NCBI GenBank assembly: GCA_041690355.1 | Contig: JAWLHK010000002.1 | Location: 310,001 to 374,000 of the forward strand | Direction of reading: 5' to 3' | DNA from: JAWLHK01 sp041690355 [NCBI: bacterium] | GTDB taxonomy: Bacteria > J088 > JAWLBW01 | Length of the DNA: 64,000 nt | Shown here: in pieces, positions 39,540 to 46,900 of the stretch | Numbering within the stretch: the first letter of the stretch is position 1 | Layout: the number at the start of each line of letters is the position of its first letter | Made by a program: the position numbers and the translations under genes | The notes under the pieces: model-generated | Seen by the model: the letters and a program-made list of their open reading frames with translations, nothing else | Told to the model about the DNA's origin: nothing | Database searches by the model: none

Positions 39540-41497
39540 CCCAGCCGCGGCCCGACCGTGCAGAGACCGACCGCTATGATGCGGCCCTGGCGCTGGAGGG
39601 GCTCGCTTTACCCGGGATTCTCGACGCGGCCAGGCCTCTGCTGAGCGATGAGTCGTGGCGCGTGCGCAGGGCCGCCTGGGAGTCGCTCGCCAAGGTCTGC
39701 ACCGGGCCGGTCGGCCGCGACGCGCTCGTCGAGTTTCTCCTGTCACAGCTCGAAACTTCCGAAGACGAGCGCGAGCGCGCCAGTCTTCTCGACGCTCTCA
39801 CGACGCTCGCCCGCGAAGGCGCGGCCGCCATGGTCGCCTCGCTCTCCCGCCGCAGCGCGCGGGGTAGAAAATTCGTGCTCGACGTCCTCGCCGGTATCGA
39901 GGACCCGGCCGTCTGTCCGGCCGCCCGCGCCCTGCTCGATGATCCTGACGAGAACACCGCCTTTGCGGCGGCCGAGGTGCTGGGGGCCTCGGGCGACGCC
40001 GCCGACGCCGAGCATCTGCTGAGCCGGGCCGGCGGCAATCGGGCGCTTACGTTTGCGGTGCTCTCTGCCGTAGCCGCGATTGCCCGGCGGCATCCGGTGA
40101 CCCTTGACCCGGCCGTGGTGCGCCCGGCCCTCGACGATGCCATTACGGCGCTGCCCGTGCTGCAGCTGCTGGGGGCCACCGGTGACGAAGCTTCGGTCGA
40201 GCTCCTCCGCGCGCACCTGCGCGTCGGGCCGACGCTCGAGCCGGCCATCCTGGCGCTGCGCGAGCTGCTCACGCGCATGCCCCGCCTGATTCCGCCGCTC
40301 GAGAACGCCGAGGGGGATGTCCTGTTGCAGCGGGCAGCCCTGCCCACCGCGCGGACGGACGTCCGCCGCGCCGTGTTCACGATAATGGCCCGCTGCCTGC
40401 CGCAACGCCTGCGCGAAGCCTGCGACGCTCTGGTCGACGAAGATCCGCTCTGGGTCGGAGACCAGCTTGCCGAACAGCCGGATTCCATCCTGCGCGGCCT
40501 TCTCTCGCCGCTGGCGGAATGGAGTGCAGGACGCGTCGCCGTCGCACGCGTGCTCGCGCGGCGCCCCGACCTCGAAGGCGAGGCGCTGCTGCTTTCGCTG
40601 GTCAGCCAGATGGGCACCCATCAACCCGAGGCCATCGAAGCGCTCGGGCAGATCGGATCGGCGCGCTGCGTTCCCCATCTCCTGCCGACTACGATCGCCG
40701 ACGAGCAGTCGGCCGAGGTAGCCGTGGGCGCTCTGCTGCGCCTCATCCGGCGCGGCGTCCCGGGTGCCGCCGAGGCGCTGCTGCGCGCCGTTCCCGGGTT
40801 GGACTCCCATGGCCTTGCTCGCGTGCTGCCGGCAGTCGCCGCTATCGGCAGCCCGGAGTCTTCTGCGGTCGTCGAGCAGGCCCTGCGGGATTCGGACGGC
40901 GAGCAACGGCGCGCGGCCGTCTATGCGCTTCGGTTCGGCGGGGGAGCGGTGTTCGAAGCCGCGCTGGTCGCGCGTCTGGCTGACGAGTCTGACGAGGTCC
41001 GGGCGGCGGCGGCGACCGTCGTGGGCGAACTCGGCCTGCAGCGGGCCGTCGAAGCGCTGAAGGTCCTGCTCGACGACGAGAGCCCCTGGGTGCAGGCCAG
41101 CGCCGTCCGGGCGCTGGCGGCGCTCGGCGAACCCCTGTCGCCCGATCTGCTGATCGAGTTGCTCAGCCGGGGGGGTATCGTCGCCGCCGAGGTGGCGCAC
41201 GTCGTGGGCGAACGCATCGATGAGAACGCCTTCCCGCGGCTGGTGGCCGCGCTGGGGGAACTTGAAGACGACGCCCTCGCCGAACTGATCCGCTCGCTCG
41301 CCGGCTACGCGCAGGAGATTCCGCGCGAGGAGGCCGACAGACTGCTTGGGCACCGCGCGTGGTCGGTGCGGGCGGCCGTCGCCGGCTATCTCGCCGGACG
41401 GGCGATGCCCTGGATGCGCGAGCTGGCGCGCACGCGGCTGGGAACCGAGGCCGACGCGCTCGTGCGCTTCAGGCTCGAAGAGGCAGCCCGGGGATAA
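39536..41497 (+). CDS. HEAT-repeat protein of the chemosensory operon
   Basis: A 653-residue protein built almost wholly of HEAT/PBS-lyase-like helical repeats (for example LLSDESWRVRRAAWESLAK near the start and LADESDEVRAAAATVVGELG and LLDDESPWVQASAVRALAAL later). No signal peptide, membrane segment or catalytic motif is visible. HEAT solenoids are protein-binding scaffolds. HEAT proteins occur in some chemosensory operons of deltaproteobacteria and cyanobacteria, but the role here is unknown. GTG start overlaps the preceding stop by four bases, and cheR starts one base after its stop, so it is an integral operon member. Confidence 0.85.
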   Translation: MTQPRPDRAETDRYDAALALEGLALPGILDAARPLLSDESWRVRRAAWESLAKVCTGPVGRDALVEFLLSQLETSEDERERASLLDALTTLAREGAAAMVASLSRRSARGRKFVLDVLAGIEDPAVCPAARALLDDPDENTAFAAAEVLGASGDAADAEHLLSRAGGNRALTFAVLSAVAAIARRHPVTLDPAVVRPALDDAITALPVLQLLGATGDEASVELLRAHLRVGPTLEPAILALRELLTRMPRLIPPLENAEGDVLLQRAALPTARTDVRRAVFTIMARCLPQRLREACDALVDEDPLWVGDQLAEQPDSILRGLLSPLAEWSAGRVAVARVLARRPDLEGEALLLSLVSQMGTHQPEAIEALGQIGSARCVPHLLPTTIADEQSAEVAVGALLRLIRRGVPGAAEALLRAVPGLDSHGLARVLPAVAAIGSPESSAVVEQALRDSDGEQRRAAVYALRFGGGAVFEAALVARLADESDEVRAAAATVVGELGLQRAVEALKVLLDDESPWVQASAVRALAALGEPLSPDLLIELLSRGGIVAAEVAHVVGERIDENAFPRLVAALGELEDDALAELIRSLAGYAQEIPREEADRLLGHRAWSVRAAVAGYLAGRAMPWMRELARTRLGTEADALVRFRLEEAARG

Positions 41498-41498
41498 G

Positions 41499-42356
41499 AT
41501 GCTGTCGCCGGCAGCCGCCATCCGCATCACGCCCGAAGAGTTCCGGCTCGTTCAGGAGCTGATCCGTCAGCACTGCGGACTGCACTTCGACGATCACAAT
41601 CAGTATCTGATTGAAAGCCGCCTCTCGCCGCGGCTCCAGGCGCTGGGCCTGCGCACGTTCCGCGACTACTATCTCTACCTTCGCTTTCACAAGTCGCGCG
41701 AAGCCGAGCTCGAGCACCTCGTCAACGTTCTGACGACGAACGAGACCTATTTCTTTCGTGAGCCGCAGCAGCTGCGGGCATTCACGCTCGAAGTTCTGCC
41801 GGCGCTGCGCGAAAAGAAGCTCGCCGCCGGGCAGCGCACTCTGCGCGTGTGGAGCGCCGGGTGTTCGAGCGGCGAAGAGCCCTATACGATTGCCATGCTC
41901 ATCCTCGATTCGGGGCTCTTTTCGAGCTGGCAGGTCGAAATCGTGGGTACCGACATTTCACAGCGCGTTCTGCAGCTCGCTCGTCAGGGGGTCTATGGCT
42001 CGAGCTCATTCCGGGCCACGGAGCGCCACTATCTGGACCGCTATTTCGAGCCGAACGGAACCCGCTACCGCATCCGCGACTCGGTGCGCAGGCTGGTGAG
42101 TTTCGGCCACCTGAACCTGCTCGACCAGCGCCGCTTGCGCTTGCTCGAGCCGGTCGACGTCATTTTCTGCCGCAACGTCATCATCTATTTCGACCAGGAG
42201 ATCAAGCGCCAGGTCATCGACAGCTTCTACGATCGCCTGGTTCCCGGCGGCTACCTTCTGCTCGGGCATGCCGAAAGCCTGATCAACCTCAGCACGCGCT
42301 ACGTCATGGCCCCGATGCGCCATGACGTCGCTTATCAACGGCCGCCTCACGTATGA
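41499..42356 (+). CDS. cheR: Chemotaxis protein methyltransferase CheR
   Basis: A 285-residue CheR. The N-terminal helical domain (ITPEEFRLVQELIRQHCG) is followed by the SAM-binding domain with RVWSAGCSSGEEPYTIAM, VGTDISQRVLQLARQGVY and VIFCRNVIIYFD. It methylates glutamates on the MCP. There is no TPR extension. The ATG at 41499 follows the HEAT stop by one base. It overlaps cheB by four bases, so the adaptation pair is coupled. Confidence 0.96.
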   Translation: MLSPAAAIRITPEEFRLVQELIRQHCGLHFDDHNQYLIESRLSPRLQALGLRTFRDYYLYLRFHKSREAELEHLVNVLTTNETYFFREPQQLRAFTLEVLPALREKKLAAGQRTLRVWSAGCSSGEEPYTIAMLILDSGLFSSWQVEIVGTDISQRVLQLARQGVYGSSSFRATERHYLDRYFEPNGTRYRIRDSVRRLVSFGHLNLLDQRRLRLLEPVDVIFCRNVIIYFDQEIKRQVIDSFYDRLVPGGYLLLGHAESLINLSTRYVMAPMRHDVAYQRPPHV

Positions 42357-43402
42357 CCCGCTCCCGAGTCCTCATCATCGACGATTCTGCCTACAACCGG
42401 ACGACGCTGTCGCGCATCGTGGCTGCCGATCCGGAGTTCGAGGTGCTGCCGACCGCTTCAAACGGCGAAGAGGGACTGCGCCGGCTGCTCAGCGAGAAGC
42501 CCGACATCGTCACCCTCGACCTCGACATGCCGCGCATGGACGGCTTCACGTTCCTGCGCATCGTCATGCAGAAGATGCCGGTCCCGGTCGTGGTCGTAAG
42601 CTCGCAGTCGACCGCCGAAAACGTTTTTCGCGCCCTCGAACTGGGCGCCATCGATTTCATTCCCAAGCCCACGAGCTCGATCAGCGAACGCCTGTCCGAG
42701 GTGGGCGAAGAACTTCTGACGAAGCTGAGGGCCGCACGCCGCAGTCGCACCCAGGCGATACGTCCGGCCGCCGAGGCGCCTTCTGAGCCGCGGGTGAAGC
42801 CGGTCATTCAGCAGGGGGTGACGGGACTCGTCGTCATCGGCACATCGACCGGAGGCCCCGGAGCCCTGCAGCATCTTTTCTCGAACCTTCCGGTGCTGCC
42901 GGTCGGTTTCGTGGTGGCTCAGCACATGCCCGCCGGCTTCACGCGCACGTTCGCCGAACGCCTCGATCGTCTGAGCCCGTACCATGTATCCGAGGCCAGG
43001 GGGGGCGAAGAGATTGCGGCCGGGCACGTCTTCATCGGGCCGGGCGGACGCAACATCCTCGTCAACCGCGGACGCACGGGGCTGCGGGTGCGGCTGCAGA
43101 ATCCGGAGGGTGACCGGTACGTTCCCAGCGTCGATCGCCTCTTCACGTCGGCGGCGAAGGTCGGTCTGCCGACGCTCGCGCTCATTCTGACCGGCATGGG
43201 CGACGACGGCGCCGTCGGGGCGCAGGCTATCCGCGTCGAGGGGGGCACGCTGTTCGTCGAGAGCGAAGAGACCTGCATCGTGCACGGCATGCCCCGCGAG
43301 GCGGCGCGTCGGGCCGGAGCGCAGCGGGTCCTGCCGCTGGGCGACATCGCCCGCGCCATCGAGGGCTGGGTGCAGAACCTGCGACCCGGCGCCGCGACAT
43401 AA
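42353..43402 (+). CDS. cheB: Chemotaxis protein-glutamate methylesterase CheB
   Basis: A 349-residue CheB with a receiver (acidic pair Asp10/Asp11, acceptor Asp56 in LDLDMPRMDGF), a linker and the methylesterase domain. The Ser nucleophile lies in IGTSTGGPGALQ, the His in VAQHMPAGFTRTFAERLD and the Asp in LTGMGDDGAVG. It removes methyl groups from the MCP after phosphorylation by CheA. It ends the tightly overlapping part of the operon. Confidence 0.96.
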   Translation: MTRSRVLIIDDSAYNRTTLSRIVAADPEFEVLPTASNGEEGLRRLLSEKPDIVTLDLDMPRMDGFTFLRIVMQKMPVPVVVVSSQSTAENVFRALELGAIDFIPKPTSSISERLSEVGEELLTKLRAARRSRTQAIRPAAEAPSEPRVKPVIQQGVTGLVVIGTSTGGPGALQHLFSNLPVLPVGFVVAQHMPAGFTRTFAERLDRLSPYHVSEARGGEEIAAGHVFIGPGGRNILVNRGRTGLRVRLQNPEGDRYVPSVDRLFTSAAKVGLPTLALILTGMGDDGAVGAQAIRVEGGTLFVESEETCIVHGMPREAARRAGAQRVLPLGDIARAIEGWVQNLRPGAAT

Positions 43403-43406
43403 GTAT

Positions 43407-43436
43407 TTGAAACCGTTCGCACGTCTGTGATATCAA
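43407..43436 (+). promoter_or_regulatory. Internal promoter before the GAF gene
   Basis: TTGAAA (43407-43412) and TATCAA (43431-43436), 18 bases apart, lie in the 56-base gap after cheB. They may drive the GAF-cheY-small gene unit separately. Confidence 0.45.
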
Positions 43437-43458
43437 TAAGGGAGCCTCTGGTAACCCG

Positions 43459-44277
43459 ATGAGTGACGACAAAGAGAAGCTGTTGGTCCGCGGCGAAGAA
43501 TTCCTCCAGGTCTTCAAGAAGGGAGCCGAATTCACGCAGGAACTCCTCAAGGAGAACGAGCGCCTGCGCTTTCGCACGGCTTCGCTCGAAGAAGAGAATC
43601 GCGCCCTGAAAGACAGCGGAGGCAGTTCAGACCACCTGCATTCGCTGCGCGCACAGCTCAAGCGGCTCGAAGAAGAGCTCGAGCAGATGCACAACCGGTT
43701 CCGCGAGACCGAGGCCGAGAACAAGGATTTCGCCCAGCGGTATGTGGAGATCGAAGAGGAGAACAACAACCTCGCGAATCTCTACATCGCCAGCTACCAG
43801 TTGCACAGCACGCTGAACTTCAAGGAAGTCCTGCAGATCATTCTCGAGATCGTCATCAATCTCGTGGGCGCCGAGCAGTTCGGCATTCTCCTGCTCGACG
43901 AGAAGACCCGCCAGCTGGCGCCCGTGGCCTCGGAGGGAATCGAGATCAGCGAGCTGCCGACCATTCAGCTCGGTAAGGGCGTGATTGGCGAAATCGCCCA
44001 GAATGGCGAAAATTACATCCGCAAGGATCTGGACGGGCCGGTAGACCTGCACCATCCGCTCGTGTGCATTCCGCTCAAGATCAAGGACCACATCATCGGC
44101 GTCATCGTGCTTTACAAGCTGCTCGAGCAGAAAAGCCAGTTCGCCGATGTCGATTACGAGCTGTTCACGCTGCTCGCGGGGCATGCGGCGACCGCCATCT
44201 TCAGTGCCCGCATGTACAGCGAGAGTGAGCGCAAGCTATCCACGATTCAGGGCTTCCTGGATCTGCTGACGAAGTGA
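43459..44277 (+). CDS. Coiled-coil GAF-domain protein
   Basis: A 272-residue protein. Residues about 5-110 form a long coiled coil rich in Glu, Arg and Leu (LLKENERLRFRTASLEEENR and LKRLEEELEQMHNRFRETEA). Residues about 115-262 are a GAF domain (LHSTLNFKEVLQIILEIVIN, GILLLDEKTRQLAPVASEG, CIPLKIKDHIIGVIVLYKL). GAF domains bind small ligands or mediate dimers; no chromophore cysteine or cyclase motif is evident. It stands before the second CheY by one base, which suggests a sensor or scaffold for that regulator. Confidence 0.85.
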   Translation: MSDDKEKLLVRGEEFLQVFKKGAEFTQELLKENERLRFRTASLEEENRALKDSGGSSDHLHSLRAQLKRLEEELEQMHNRFRETEAENKDFAQRYVEIEEENNNLANLYIASYQLHSTLNFKEVLQIILEIVINLVGAEQFGILLLDEKTRQLAPVASEGIEISELPTIQLGKGVIGEIAQNGENYIRKDLDGPVDLHHPLVCIPLKIKDHIIGVIVLYKLLEQKSQFADVDYELFTLLAGHAATAIFSARMYSESERKLSTIQGFLDLLTK

Positions 44278-44278
44278 C

Positions 44279-44659
44279 GTGAAGACGCGCATCCTGGTCG
44301 TCGAAGATTCGCCAACGATGCGCCAGCTCATCGTCATGGCGCTCAAGCGCATTCGCGACGTCGAAGTCGAACAGGCCGCCGACGGGGTCGAGGGGCTCAA
44401 GAAGATCAAGTCTTCGACCGAGGCCTTCGCCATGCTGGTAACCGACATCAACATGCCGATGATGGACGGCCTCAAGCTCGTCAGCCTCGTGCGTCAGGAC
44501 GAGCGCCACGCCGGCATCCCGATCATCATCATCACGACCGAAGGGGGCGCCGAAGACCGCTCGCGCGCCATGGCCCTCGGCGCCAACGCCTACATCACCA
44601 AGCCCATCCAGGCGGCTGCCGTGCAGGCGAAGGTTAAAGAACTGCTCCAGCTGGCCTGA
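44279..44659 (+). CDS. CheY-like single-domain response regulator 2
   Basis: A 126-residue receiver with Glu9/Asp10, acceptor Asp56 (VTDINMPMMDGLKL), switch Thr (IIIITTEGG) and Lys (YITKPI). It is a close relative of the CheY at 31684. GTG start one base after the GAF gene stop. A dedicated partner beside the GAF protein suggests the two regulators serve different outputs. No CheZ or CheC phosphatase gene is in the window. Confidence 0.93.
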   Translation: MKTRILVVEDSPTMRQLIVMALKRIRDVEVEQAADGVEGLKKIKSSTEAFAMLVTDINMPMMDGLKLVSLVRQDERHAGIPIIIITTEGGAEDRSRAMALGANAYITKPIQAAAVQAKVKELLQLA

Positions 44660-44671
44660 ACGTTCCCACCG

Positions 44672-44944
44672 ATGACATCCGCGCTGCATGAGGTCGACGC
44701 CTGGATGGAGCAGCTGGTCGAGCACCAGCGGCGCAAGGTTCTGCGCCTCGCCCGCGAGATCGTGCCGCACATCACGGCCGAAGACGTGCTCAACCCGCAG
44801 GATTATCCCGAGCTCATGCGGGATCAGAACTTCAACTTCGAAGACGGCATGCTTGCCGGCTTTCTCAGCGCGCGGCTGGCCTTTCGGGCACGTTTTCTGG
44901 CCGACGCCGCTCCGGCGTCCGGATCCGATCGCGACGGCGAGTAA
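44672..44944 (+). CDS. Small conserved-looking protein at the end of the chemosensory cluster
   Basis: A 90-residue soluble, helical, acidic protein (HEVDAWMEQLVEHQRRKVLRL near the start) with no recognised domain. The segment HITAEDVLNPQDYPELMRD may be a short helix-turn. It lies 12 bases after the second cheY and before a terminator, so it is probably the last gene of that unit. No good Shine-Dalgarno is visible. Function unknown; a small partner of the CheY/GAF pair is one possibility (inference). Confidence 0.6.
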   Translation: MTSALHEVDAWMEQLVEHQRRKVLRLAREIVPHITAEDVLNPQDYPELMRDQNFNFEDGMLAGFLSARLAFRARFLADAAPASGSDRDGE

Positions 44945-44966
44945 GGATTCACGCTCTACCGCCGAA

Positions 44967-45005
44967 CGGCACGGGAAACGACTGCTCCGTGCCGCGCGTT
45001 TTCTT
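44967..45005 (+). terminator. Terminator at the end of the chemosensory cluster
   Basis: CGGCACGG (44967-44974) and CCGTGCCG (44987-44994) form an 8-bp stem with a 12-base loop. It is followed after four bases by TTTTCTT. Confidence 0.65.
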
Positions 45006-45033
45006 GCACCCCTCGTGCGGGGGTGAGTATAAT
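45004..45033 (+). promoter_or_regulatory. Strong promoter of the first TRAP operon
   Basis: TTGCAC (45004-45009) and a consensus TATAAT (45028-45033) are separated by 18 bases. The start codon follows at 45066 with AGGAG at 45054-45058. Confidence 0.7.
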
Positions 45034-45065
45034 CAGCGAGCGCATTGACTACGAGGAGATTACGT

Positions 45066-46088
45066 ATGCGGCTTCTGGCTACGCTTACCGCCCTGTCCCT
45101 GACCCTTGGCCTTTCGAGCACCCCGGCTCAGGCCCAGGACAAGACCTATGTCATCAAGATGGCGACGGTCGCCCCCGAAGGCTCGCCCTGGCATGACAGC
45201 CTGAAGCGCATTCAGAAGCGCTGGGAGTCGGAGAGCAAGGGCCGTCTGAAGCTGCGCCCGTACCTGGGCGGAAAGCTCGGCGACGAGAACCAGACCATCG
45301 CCGAGACCAAGCGCGGCAACATCCAGATGGTCGGCGCCTCGACGGGTGCCATCGGATCGCTGGTTCCCGAAGTGAACGTGCTCGAGCTCCCCTTCCTCTT
45401 CCGCAGCGTCGAAGAGGCCGACTACATTCTCGACCAGGTCATTCAGGACGACATGGAGAAGATCTTCCGCGACCGCGGCTTCGTCTTCATGATGTGGTCC
45501 GAGAACGGCTACCGGAATTTCGGAACCCAGTTCGGCTTCGTGAAGAGCCCCGCCGATCTGAAGGGGCGCAAGATCCGCTCGCAGGAAAACCGCATCCACC
45601 TGGCGACCTACCGGGCGCTGGGCGCGCTGCCCGTCCCGATTCCGACGACGGAAGTCATTCCGGCCATGCAGACCGGCGTGGTCGAAGGCTATGACCAGAC
45701 GCCGCTCTTCACCTACGCCATCGGCCTGCAGACGCAGACGAAATACTGGACGGTCAGCGATCACATCTATCAGCCGGCCGCCATTCTGGTGAACCGCGAC
45801 TTCTACGAGAGCCTCCCGGCCGACCTGCAGAAGCTGCTGCTCGATAACCGGGACAAGGAGACCAAGGACAGCCGGGCGGGCATCCGCGCCCTGACGCCGC
45901 TGCTCCTGCAGAACCTCAAGAACGCGGGTCTGCAGATGCACGAGTTGGCCCCTGCCGAGCGGCAGACCCTCGAGAAGGCGGTCAAGCCTGTGTATGCGGA
46001 TTTCGAAAAGGAAGCTCCGCCGCGCAGCAAGGAACTCTACAAGAAAATCACCGTCGCCCTTGAGAAGTACCGCAAAGGGAGCAAATGA
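45066..46088 (+). CDS. dctP: TRAP transporter substrate-binding protein DctP (cassette 1)
   Basis: A 340-residue periplasmic binding protein with a signal peptide cleaved after AQA (21-23). The DctP family pattern is clear: VIKMATVAPEGSPWHDSLKRI, LGGKLGDENQTIAETKRGNIQ, MMWSENGYRNFGTQ, DLKGRKIRSQENRIH and the C-terminal region. TRAP DctP proteins bind organic acids, often carboxylates, through a conserved arginine (here in GRKIRSQENR). The actual ligand cannot be told. The start is fixed by AGGAG seven bases upstream and by the signal peptide. It overlaps dctQ by four bases. Confidence 0.93.
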   Translation: MRLLATLTALSLTLGLSSTPAQAQDKTYVIKMATVAPEGSPWHDSLKRIQKRWESESKGRLKLRPYLGGKLGDENQTIAETKRGNIQMVGASTGAIGSLVPEVNVLELPFLFRSVEEADYILDQVIQDDMEKIFRDRGFVFMMWSENGYRNFGTQFGFVKSPADLKGRKIRSQENRIHLATYRALGALPVPIPTTEVIPAMQTGVVEGYDQTPLFTYAIGLQTQTKYWTVSDHIYQPAAILVNRDFYESLPADLQKLLLDNRDKETKDSRAGIRALTPLLLQNLKNAGLQMHELAPAERQTLEKAVKPVYADFEKEAPPRSKELYKKITVALEKYRKGSK

Positions 46089-46900
46089 GCGATCCGCGTT
46101 CATCGGTCATCGATCGCGTCGACGATGCGATCTATGCCGTCGAGAAGTTCATCGTGTCGGCCTTCACGGTCGTGATGACCGTGGCGGTCTTTTTTGACGT
46201 GGTCCACCGCATCTTCGTGAGTCCGCAGAGCCGCTTCGCGGCCCTCTGGCAGGCGGCGGGCGTCTCCGAGGGCACGGCGGCGACGCTGGGCATGGTGACG
46301 CTGCTGCTGGTTGCCCTGCTGATCGTCTACGGCGCCGTGCGGGAGCGCAGCCTGTCGCGGCAGCGCAAGGCCCGCGAGCGCGGTGAAGACATCGCCGCCC
46401 GCACGCCGCTTGCGAGCCTCGGGGTCGCCGCGGGAATCGTGGCGGCCCTCGCCATCGGCATCAAGCTCTTCGTGACCCTGATGCCCAACGGCCTGGTGTG
46501 GAGCCAGACGCTGGGCTTGTCGCTCATGCTGTGGATCGGGCTGATGGGGGCGAGCATGGCCGCCAAGCAGCGCCGTCACCTGGCGCTGGAAATCGGCAAG
46601 AAGATCTGGCCGCAGGCCTGGCAGAAGTACGTGCGGGTCGTCGCCGGCGTTCTCGTGGCGGCGCTCTGCGGCTTTCTGGGCTGGCTGGCCTGGACGCTCA
46701 TCGTCTCGGAATTCCACGACTACGATCCGGTCTACCGTACCGGGATGTTCACGGGGCTGCCGCTGCCCAAGTTCGTGGTCTTCTCGATTCTCCCCTACGG
46801 CTTCATCATGATCGTCGTGCGCTACCTGCGCGGCAACATCGCCGCCGGTGACGTAAGCGAACTCGACCACATCCTCAAGACCAGCGAGACTCAGTCGTGA
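46085..46900 (+). CDS. dctQ: TRAP transporter small membrane subunit DctQ (cassette 1), enlarged
   Basis: A 271-residue four-helix-type subunit. The N-terminal segment IYAVEKFIVSAFTVVMTVAVF, central LSLMLWIGLMGASMAAKQRRHLALEI and C-terminal helices match DctQ. Typical DctQ proteins have about 160-200 residues. Here an insertion of about 75 residues (roughly 45-115), including an extra hydrophobic helix and the charged REDIAAR-like segment, lies between helices 1 and 2. DctQ stabilises DctM and binds DctP. It overlaps both neighbours by four bases. Confidence 0.88.
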   Translation: MSDPRSSVIDRVDDAIYAVEKFIVSAFTVVMTVAVFFDVVHRIFVSPQSRFAALWQAAGVSEGTAATLGMVTLLLVALLIVYGAVRERSLSRQRKARERGEDIAARTPLASLGVAAGIVAALAIGIKLFVTLMPNGLVWSQTLGLSLMLWIGLMGASMAAKQRRHLALEIGKKIWPQAWQKYVRVVAGVLVAALCGFLGWLAWTLIVSEFHDYDPVYRTGMFTGLPLPKFVVFSILPYGFIMIVVRYLRGNIAAGDVSELDHILKTSETQS

